Part shown: in pieces, positions 42,796 to 48,107 of the stretch
Numbering within the stretch: position 1 is the stretch's first letter
Layout: every line of letters starts with the position of its first letter
NCBI GenBank assembly: GCA_030527285.1
Contig: JAUNBC010000003.1
Span: forward strand, 1-48,107
DNA from: Bacillota bacterium
Lineage (GTDB): Bacteria > Bacillota > Dehalobacteriia > UBA4068
DNA length: 48,107 bases
Reading direction: 5' to 3'
The notes under the pieces: generated by a model
The model's database searches: none
The model's input: the letters and a program-made list of their open reading frames with translations, nothing else
What the model was told of the DNA's origin: nothing
Translations under genes and position numbers: made by a program

Positions 42796-43638
42796 ATGAC
42801 AAAAAAACTACCGCGCGTGGCCGCAGTACACGACGTTTCCGGGTACGGTAAATGCGCTTTGACGGTGGCGATGCCGGTGATCTCGGCGGCGGGCGTGGAG
42901 GTCTGCCCGGTACCGACGGCGATACTGTCCACTAATACGCTGTTTGATAATTTTACCTTTTTCGATTATACGCCGCATATGCGCGCTCATTTTGATCATT
43001 GGCGTCAACTGGGGTTGAAATTTGATTGCGTGTACAGCGGCTTTCTCGGCTCGATCGAGCAGATCGACTATGTGCTTGAGCTGATAGAGGGCTTTGACAG
43101 CGGCATTTCCGTCATCGACCCGGTGATGGGCGATAACGGTATCGTGATCAAGACCTATACGCCGGCGATGTGCGAGAAAATGGTCTCGCTGGTGGCCAAG
43201 GCGGATATCGCCACGCCCAATATCACCGAGGCCTGCCTGCTCACCGGATGCGAGTACAAGGAAGCCGAGCTGAACAGCGCCGAGGCGCAGCAGCTGTGCG
43301 AGCAGATCATTGCCCTGGGCTGCAAGAACGTGGTGCTGACCGGCGTGCGGCGCGGCAGCAAGCTGTATAATTGCGCCTATGAGCAGGGCGGGGGTTATTT
43401 CGAGATCGCCATCAATCTGCTGCCGTATAATATGCACGGCACCGGCGACCTTTTTACCTCGGTGCTGGTATCAGGGCTGATGCGCGGTTACGGACTGCGT
43501 CAATGCGTGGATTCGGCGGCGCGCTTCGTCTATGACGCGATGGAATATGGCCGCGATATCGAGGATATTTTCGACCGCGGCGTGGCCTTTGAGCCGATAG
43601 TATATCGTTTGGGCTCGGGATTATATCAAAAGGGGTGA
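42796..43638 (+). CDS. Pyridoxal/pyridoxamine kinase family protein (PfkB/ribokinase superfamily)
   Basis: The protein has 280 residues from the ATG at 42796, with AGGAGG nine bases upstream. A TTG at 42763 is rejected. VAAVHDVSGYGKCALTVAMP opens the fold. VYSGFLGSIEQIDYVLELI, VIDPVMGDNG and ATPNITEACLLTG are PdxY/PdxK landmarks. The catalytic anion hole HGTGDLFTSVLVSGL (about residues 215-229) carries the base Asp. It phosphorylates pyridoxal, pyridoxine or pyridoxamine to the 5'-phosphate. A 5'-hydroxymethylpyrimidine kinase activity is less likely. It has its own promoter and structured leader. Confidence 0.87.
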   Translation: MTKKLPRVAAVHDVSGYGKCALTVAMPVISAAGVEVCPVPTAILSTNTLFDNFTFFDYTPHMRAHFDHWRQLGLKFDCVYSGFLGSIEQIDYVLELIEGFDSGISVIDPVMGDNGIVIKTYTPAMCEKMVSLVAKADIATPNITEACLLTGCEYKEAELNSAEAQQLCEQIIALGCKNVVLTGVRRGSKLYNCAYEQGGGYFEIAINLLPYNMHGTGDLFTSVLVSGLMRGYGLRQCVDSAARFVYDAMEYGRDIEDIFDRGVAFEPIVYRLGSGLYQKG

Positions 43639-43642
43639 TCCC

Positions 43643-44065
43643 ATGGATATCGCGGTGTGGTTGCCTGTTTGGGAGGAGATCGAGAAGAAAAGCCGCGCCG
43701 GCGCTCAGCTGAGCAATGATGAGCGCACATGGTATCTGCTGCGCTCCGCCATCGACGAGGTGGAGGAGAACGGTCTGTTCGGCTTTTTTTGCGGCGATTA
43801 TTCGGCCTTGAGCGAGCAGGTGATAACGGCCTGGCAAGCGGTGGGCGCCGATGAGATGGCCAATATTTTTGAGCAGGGAGTAGCGGCATTGCCCAATCAA
43901 TGCGCGCCGCAAAACGAGCAGGAGCGCGAGGCGTTGATCGAGGAATTCTATGACGAGGACTTCCGCAAGATATTCAATGAGCTGGACGAGGATTTTGAGG
44001 AGATACTTAGCGACAGCGAGGAAATGCTGGATAAGCTGATCCTGCGCATCATCGACAATAACTGA
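43643..44065 (+). CDS. DUF4375 (DMP19-like) protein
   Basis: This 140-residue acidic protein starts 4 bp after the kinase stop, with GGGGTGA as its ribosome site. The DUF4375 pattern is visible: TWYLLRSAIDEVEENGLFGF followed by ALSEQVITAWQAVGADEMAN. A strongly acidic C-terminal part (EEFYDEDFRKIFNELDEDFE) follows. DMP19-like proteins can mimic DNA, and the acidic surface here is in keeping, but most members have no known function. Cotranscribed with the kinase and followed by a terminator. Confidence 0.68.
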   Translation: MDIAVWLPVWEEIEKKSRAGAQLSNDERTWYLLRSAIDEVEENGLFGFFCGDYSALSEQVITAWQAVGADEMANIFEQGVAALPNQCAPQNEQEREALIEEFYDEDFRKIFNELDEDFEEILSDSEEMLDKLILRIIDNN

Positions 44066-44079
44066 CAGCCGTTGCTCTG

Positions 44080-44114
44080 AAAGCCCCGCGGGTAATATCC
44101 CGAGGGGCTTTTTT
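44080..44114 (+). terminator. Terminator after the DUF4375 gene
   Basis: AAAGCCCC (44080-44087) pairs with GGGGCTTT (44104-44111), with inner CGGG/CCCG, followed by TTT. Confidence 0.9.
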
Positions 44115-44202
44115 GCGTTGCCGTTAATACTCCGCATGACTACGCACCACACGGCGCGGCGCGGCATAAATTGTCGTATATGCTGTTGCGGGGGTTCGTT
44201 TT

Positions 44203-45084
44203 ATGACCAAGATTGCTGTGTGCGGCGGCGACCGGCGTGAGATCGCCGTGCTGAATCGGCTGTTGGAGCTGGGCTATGACGTCGCCGCCTATGCCTTGCC
44301 CAGCCGCCTGCTGCCGATAGACGCTACTTATTATGACGACGCGGCGGCGGCCATGGACGAGGCGGCGGCGCTGATACTGCCGATGCCGCCGCTGGGAGCG
44401 TCCGGCGAGCTGCACAATATCTGCGGCTGCGAGCATCACTTTTCGCCGGCGCTGCTGTCGCTGTTGCCGCCGCGCGCGCCGCTGCTTTGCGGTTTGGCCT
44501 CCGCATCCTTAGCTGAGGCGGCGCGGCGCTTGCGGCTGCGGCTGATCGAGACGGCGGAGCTGGACGCGGTGGCGCTGCCCCTGGCCGCGGCCTGTGCCGA
44601 GGGCGCGCTGGCGGAGGCTATCATCAACGGCGACGACCTGCTTGGCGGCAAACGCGCGCTGCTGATCGGTTATGGGCGCATCGGGCGGGAATTAGCGCCG
44701 CTGCTTGCGGCAACGCGGCAGCAGCTGACCGTGGCCAACCGCGGCGCGGAGCGGGCGAAGCAGGCGGAGCAGGACGGCTATCATTGCTGTTCATGGCCGG
44801 AATTGGCGGCGGTGGCGGCGCAGGTCGATTATATCTACAATACCGTACCCAAACGGCTGTTCACAGACAGCGTGCTGCGCCTGCTCAAGCCGCATGCGCT
44901 GATCGTCGATCTGGCTCCCACGCCGGGTTGCGCCTCGGCGGAGGCGGCGCGGAGCGCCGGCGCGCGTCTGGTGCGCGCCGGCGGTTTGCCGGGCAAGTAT
45001 GCGCCGCGCTATGCTGGGCGGGTGCTGGCGGACGTTTATCCGCGGCTGCTGGAAGCGGCATGGGAGGTGAGCGGCGATGTGTGA
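44203..45084 (+). CDS. dpaA: Dipicolinate synthase subunit A
   Basis: This 293-residue dehydrogenase-like subunit converts dihydroxytetrahydrodipicolinate-type intermediates to dipicolinic acid in the mother cell. The N-terminal domain begins KIAVCGGDRREIAVLNRLLELG. LILPMPPLG is family-typical, and a Rossmann fold covers about residues 145-240 (ALLIGYGRIGREL, VDYIYNTVPKRLF, ALIVDLAPTPGC). PGKYAPRYAGRVLADV ends it. Upstream, CATAAATTG (44165-44173) resembles a mother-cell (SigK-type) -10, but the -35 is unclear. It overlaps dpaB by 8 bp. Confidence 0.93.
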   Translation: MTKIAVCGGDRREIAVLNRLLELGYDVAAYALPSRLLPIDATYYDDAAAAMDEAAALILPMPPLGASGELHNICGCEHHFSPALLSLLPPRAPLLCGLASASLAEAARRLRLRLIETAELDAVALPLAAACAEGALAEAIINGDDLLGGKRALLIGYGRIGRELAPLLAATRQQLTVANRGAERAKQAEQDGYHCCSWPELAAVAAQVDYIYNTVPKRLFTDSVLRLLKPHALIVDLAPTPGCASAEAARSAGARLVRAGGLPGKYAPRYAGRVLADVYPRLLEAAWEVSGDV

Positions 45085-45685
45085 GTGGCTTCGGGGTCTG
45101 CGCGTCGGCTTTGCGCTCTGCGGCTCTCATTGTACGCTCGACCGGGCTTTTACGGCGCTGGAACTGCTGCGCGAGCGCGGAGCGCTGATCTATCCGCTCA
45201 TCTCCGCCAGCGTGCGTTATACCGACAGCCGCTTCGGCGAGGCGGCGGCGCGCTATGAGCGTTTGCGCGCCCTGTCCGCCGACAGCCACGTTATCGACAG
45301 CATCGAGGCGGCGGAGCCGATCGGCCCCAAGCGGCTGTTCGATATACTGCTGATCGCGCCGCTTACCGGCAATAGCTGCGCCAAGCTGGCCGCCGGCATC
45401 GCCGATACGCCGGTGACGATGGCGGCAAAAGCGCATCTGCGCGGGCAGAGGCCGCTGCTGCTGGCCATATCCAGCAATGACGCCTTAGCCGCCAATGCCA
45501 AGAATATCGGCGCGCTGCTCAATTACAAGCATATCTTTTTCCTGCCCTTTTATCAGGACGATCCGCTGCATAAACCCAATTCGCTGGTCTCGGATTATAC
45601 CGCGCTGCTGCCGGCCATGCAGGCGGCCTTGCAGGGGCGGCAGTATCAGCCGCTGCTCGCCGCGCCGCCAATACCGCCGGTTTAA
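45077..45685 (+). CDS. dpaB: Dipicolinate synthase subunit B
   Basis: This 202-residue flavoprotein-fold subunit begins GLRVGFALCGSHCTLDRAFT (about residues 7-26). LLIAPLTGNSCAKLAAGIAD and PLLLAISSNDALAANAKNIG are the flavoprotein-type loops, and YKHIFFLPFYQDDPLHKPNS is highly typical of SpoVFB. It works with DpaA, making the dipicolinate that is then imported into the forespore with calcium. It starts inside the end of dpaA. asd follows after its own promoter. Confidence 0.94.
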   Translation: MCEWLRGLRVGFALCGSHCTLDRAFTALELLRERGALIYPLISASVRYTDSRFGEAAARYERLRALSADSHVIDSIEAAEPIGPKRLFDILLIAPLTGNSCAKLAAGIADTPVTMAAKAHLRGQRPLLLAISSNDALAANAKNIGALLNYKHIFFLPFYQDDPLHKPNSLVSDYTALLPAMQAALQGRQYQPLLAAPPIPPV

Positions 45686-45697
45686 GCTGAATGTATC

Positions 45698-45726
45698 TTG
45701 CAAACCATAAGCGGCGGTGATATAAT
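45698..45726 (+). promoter_or_regulatory. SigA-type promoter for asd-dapA
   Basis: TTGCAA (45698-45703), 17 bp, perfect TATAAT (45721-45726). It allows vegetative expression of asd and dapA separate from sporulation-controlled dpaAB. The leader is about 80 nt. Confidence 0.75.
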
Positions 45727-45812
45727 AACAAGATATCATGGAAATTCTGATTGATTCGCGGCAGCGTCTGTGCGGCGCTTCGGCGGCTAAATAATCTGAC
45801 GAGGTCATAACT

Positions 45813-46823
45813 ATGCGTAAATATAATGTAGCTATCGTCGGCGCGACCGGCGCCGTGGGGCAGGAATTGCTGAAAATATTGGCGGAGCGCAGTTTTCCTT
45901 ACGGGCGGCTCAGCCTGCTGGCTTCGGAGCGTTCCGAGGGCAAGACCATAACCTTCCAGGGGCGCGAGCATCAGGTACGCGCTACTACCACCGATAGCTT
46001 TGAAGGCGTGGATATAGTATTGTTCGCCGGCGGCAGCGCGGCGGTGGAATTCGCTCCGGCGGCGGTCAAGGCGGGCGCGGTGGTTATCGACAATGGTTCG
46101 AGCTTCCGCTATGACGACGCGGTGCCGCTGGTGGTGCCGGAGGTCAATCCCGAGGACGTGCGCTGGCATCAGGGTATCATCGCTAACCCTAATTGCTCGA
46201 CCATACAGATGGTAGTGGCCTTAAAGCCGCTGCATGACGCGGCCAGGATCAAGCGCGTCGTCGTCTCTACATATCAGGCGGTATCGGGCGCAGGCCTGCC
46301 CGGTCTGCATGAGCTGGAGCGGCAGGCCGCCGATATCACGGCCGGCCGCGCGGTCAAGGTCGAGGCCTTCCAGCATCAGATCGCCTTCAACCTGATACCG
46401 CAGATCGACAAATTGCAGGATAATCTCTATTATCGCGAAGAAATGAAAATGGTCTGGGAAACGCAGAAAATGCTCCATGACCCGCATATCCGTGTTTGCG
46501 CCACCTGTGTGCGCGTGCCGGTGTTCCGCAGCCATTCGGAGTCGGTGAACGTCGAGACCGAGCGCAAGCTCAGCGTCGAGGAGACGCGCGAACTGCTGCG
46601 CAACGCCCCCGGCGTCAAGGTGATCGACGACCCGGCGGCGAGCGAATACCCGATGCCCTTCTACACCTGCGATACCGACGACGTTTACGTCGGCCGCATC
46701 CGCGAGGATATATCCTGCGACAACGGTATCGCCATGTGGGTGGTAGCCGATCAGATACGCAAGGGCGCGGCTACCAATGCCATACAGATCGCCGAGTTAC
46801 TGGTCAAAGAAGGACTGGTTTGA
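45813..46823 (+). CDS. asd: Aspartate-semialdehyde dehydrogenase
   Basis: This 336-residue enzyme reduces aspartyl phosphate to aspartate semialdehyde with NADPH, the branch point for lysine/DAP, threonine and methionine. The NADP motif is VAIVGATGAVGQELLKIL, LLASERSEGK follows, the catalytic Cys is in IIANPNCSTIQMV, and SAGLPG-like SGAGLPGLHEL and RVPVFRSHSESVNVE supply the substrate His. The length is standard. dapA follows 29 bp later. Confidence 0.96.
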   Translation: MRKYNVAIVGATGAVGQELLKILAERSFPYGRLSLLASERSEGKTITFQGREHQVRATTTDSFEGVDIVLFAGGSAAVEFAPAAVKAGAVVIDNGSSFRYDDAVPLVVPEVNPEDVRWHQGIIANPNCSTIQMVVALKPLHDAARIKRVVVSTYQAVSGAGLPGLHELERQAADITAGRAVKVEAFQHQIAFNLIPQIDKLQDNLYYREEMKMVWETQKMLHDPHIRVCATCVRVPVFRSHSESVNVETERKLSVEETRELLRNAPGVKVIDDPAASEYPMPFYTCDTDDVYVGRIREDISCDNGIAMWVVADQIRKGAATNAIQIAELLVKEGLV

Positions 46824-46852
46824 TCTTAGACAGCATAAGCGGAGGATAAGAT

Positions 46853-47731
46853 ATGGATTTCGGTAGAGTTATCGCAGCGATGGTAACGCCTTTTACTGAG
46901 GATTACGCCGTCGATTATGACGCGGCGCAGCAGCTGGCCGCATATTTATTGGATCAGGGCGTGGACGGCTTGGTGCTGTGCGGTTCCACCGGCGAGAATC
47001 CCACGCTGACCAAGGAGGAGAAGCTTAAGCTGTTCGCCGCCGTTAAGCAGGTGACCAAGGGGCGCGCCTTGCTGATCGCCGGCACCTCCGGCTATAATAC
47101 CATGACCTCGGTGGAGCTGTCGCAAAAGGCCGAGAGCCTGGGTGCGGACGCGCTGCTCGCCGTTACGCCTTACTATAATAAACCGCCGCAAGAGGGCTTG
47201 TACCAGCATTTCAAGGCCATCGCCGAGGCGGTGCGCATACCGGTGATACTGTATAACGTGCCGTCGCGCACCGGCGTTAATCTGCAGCCGCAGACGGTGG
47301 AGCGTCTGGCGCAGCTTGACAATATCGCCGGCCTCAAGGAAGCGGCCTGCTGCATGGAGCAAATGATCGAGATACGCCTGCGCACGCCCGCTGATTTTCT
47401 CATCTATTCCGGCGACGACGCGACGACGCTGCCGATGCTGGCGATGGGCGCTTGCGGCGTGATCTCCGTATCCGCGCATCTGATCGCCCAGCCGCTGCAG
47501 GAGATGATCGCGGCCTTTGAGCGCGGCGATAATGATAAGGCGCTGGAACTGCATAATCGCTATTATCCGCTCAACAGCAAGCTGTTTATCCGCTCCAATC
47601 CGATACCGCTCAAGTACTGTCTGAACAAACTCGGCCTGCCCGCCGGTCCTTGCCGTTTGCCGCTGATCGCCGCAGACGCGGAGGCGGCGCGGGAATTGGA
47701 TGCGTTGCTCGTAGAATACGGTTTATTGTAA
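46853..47731 (+). CDS. dapA: 4-hydroxy-tetrahydrodipicolinate synthase
   Basis: This 292-residue class I aldolase condenses pyruvate and aspartate semialdehyde. Signatures are GLVLCGSTGENPTLTKEEK-like loops, ALLIAGTSGYNTMTSVELS, VTPYYNKPPQEGLYQHFKAI, the Tyr in VILYNVPSRTGVNL and the Schiff-base Lys in NIAGLKEAACC. In the Bacillus cluster spoVFA-spoVFB-asd-dapG-dapA the kinase dapG intervenes. Here it is absent. The product feeds both peptidoglycan/lysine and spore dipicolinate. Confidence 0.96.
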   Translation: MDFGRVIAAMVTPFTEDYAVDYDAAQQLAAYLLDQGVDGLVLCGSTGENPTLTKEEKLKLFAAVKQVTKGRALLIAGTSGYNTMTSVELSQKAESLGADALLAVTPYYNKPPQEGLYQHFKAIAEAVRIPVILYNVPSRTGVNLQPQTVERLAQLDNIAGLKEAACCMEQMIEIRLRTPADFLIYSGDDATTLPMLAMGACGVISVSAHLIAQPLQEMIAAFERGDNDKALELHNRYYPLNSKLFIRSNPIPLKYCLNKLGLPAGPCRLPLIAADAEAARELDALLVEYGLL

Positions 47732-47736
47732 GTGAA

Positions 47737-47754
47737 AGCCGGGAGCGCCCGGCT
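47737..47754 (+). terminator. Weak terminator-like hairpin after dapA
   Basis: AGCCGGG (47737-47743) pairs with CCCGGCT (47748-47754). Only a short GTTGT follows, so termination may be partial. Confidence 0.45.
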
Positions 47755-48003
47755 GTTGTCGGATCCATGACGATGAGTTTAAGTCCCGCGCAATGGGGAT
47801 AGAATAGGAGTATGCTTTTGTAGGCTTTATGTAGCGTACAGCGTGGCAGGCGCAGCTGCCGACGGCGGAGCTGCCTGTTATCGGCTTGCGTATGCTCAGA
47901 TGGACATAATGCGCCTAAACGCGGTGATCATCACCGTTGTTTGGCTTGCTCGATATTGCTATATTATCATACGCGCCAGCGTATGTATCATTAAGGAGAA
48001 ACT
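47755..48003 (+). promoter_or_regulatory. Intergenic region with palindrome and promoter before the last gene
   Basis: No gene is supported in this stretch. CGGTGAT-C-ATCACCG (47922-47936) is a perfect dyad directly next to a promoter: TTGTTT (47937-47942), 17 bp, TATATT (47960-47965). Further left, CAGGCGCAGCTGCC and GGAGCTGCCTG (near 47848-47879) can pair imperfectly. The rest shows nothing recognisable. Confidence 0.5.
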
Positions 48004-48107
48004 ATGGACGAGAAGAAAAAGGGTATCGATCTGGTAGTGGAACGCGCCATCGAGCGCATCATCGTTGCCGAGGATGGCGCGGCCGAGAACGCGCCGCCGG
48101 CCAAACG
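48004..48107 (+). CDS. N-terminus of an unidentified protein (cut by window edge)
   Basis: The ATG at 48004 has AAGGAG at good spacing. The first 34 residues (MDEKKKGIDLVVERAIERII, then an acidic/Ala/Pro-rich stretch) contain no domain. In several Bacillota RNase J or a ClpP-like TepA protein follows dapA, and a low-complexity N-terminal extension would fit either, but this is only synteny. Confidence 0.6.
   Translation, partial: MDEKKKGIDLVVERAIERIIVAEDGAAENAPPAK

Noticed and set aside
47843..48037. 64-codon plus-strand frame across the last intergenic region
   Set aside because: It spans the promoter and ribosome site of the gene at 48004 and lacks its own ribosome site.

Overview
The window looks like a chromosomal stretch from an anaerobic, endospore-forming member of the Bacillota (Clostridia-like). 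The evidence is a spoIIGA-sigE pair, dipicolinate synthase dpaA-dpaB, an SspF-like spore protein, Gram-positive style promoters and AGGAGG ribosome sites, and strictly anaerobic chemistry (indolepyruvate:ferredoxin oxidoreductase and a ferredoxin-linked Etf complex). Coding DNA is GC-rich, and intergenic regions are AT-rich with many clean intrinsic terminators. No species can be named from the sequence.

Layout. 1-3945: tail of an upstream gene, a tandem P-II-like protein, and a ydjI/ydjG/ydjH-like envelope operon (SPFH protein, zinc-ribbon membrane protein, TPM-domain protein). 4100-8738: a housekeeping run of trmK, a C4 zinc-ribbon coiled-coil protein, the RNase P RNA gene rnpB, a small unknown protein, trmB, thrC and a DUF1294 protein. 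8808-9341 (minus): a nitroreductase.

9515-20196 is the main metabolic island. A LysR regulator and a split UxaA/SuyAB-type lyase run leftwards. A GlcD-type FAD 2-hydroxyacid dehydrogenase, EtfB, a ferredoxin-fused EtfA and a LarA-like nickel-pincer racemase run rightwards from a shared, palindromic promoter region. A TRAP transporter (DctP-DctQ-DctM) follows on the minus strand. Together they suggest uptake, stereo-inversion, beta-elimination and ferredoxin/NAD-coupled oxidation of a 2-hydroxyacid. The gene order recalls the lactate operon of Acetobacterium woodii, but the transporter and lyase differ. iorA-iorB (20689-23140) follow, preceded by a terminator-bearing leader.

23361-30704: an EAL phosphodiesterase with degenerate GGDEF, a small zinc-ribbon protein, a cold-shock protein, MscL with an added zinc ribbon, a 52-residue Cys-rich protein, a 246-residue Cys-rich protein, a phospholipase-C-like protein, a YitT protein, a 265-bp nested palindrome and a YkgJ-like Cys-cluster protein. 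30873-36767: gyrB-gyrA, an M24 aminopeptidase and a 4-OT tautomerase. 36936-39049 (minus): a small mobile element with a large serine recombinase and two accessory ORFs, next to tRNA-Pro(CGG).

39357-48107: trmL, a YigZ protein, a SASP, spoIIGA-sigE, a pyridoxal-kinase-like gene, a DUF4375 protein, the dpaA-dpaB / asd-dapA cluster that links lysine/DAP synthesis to spore dipicolinate, and the first 34 codons of the next gene. All functional calls come from reading motifs and gene order. No database search was possible.
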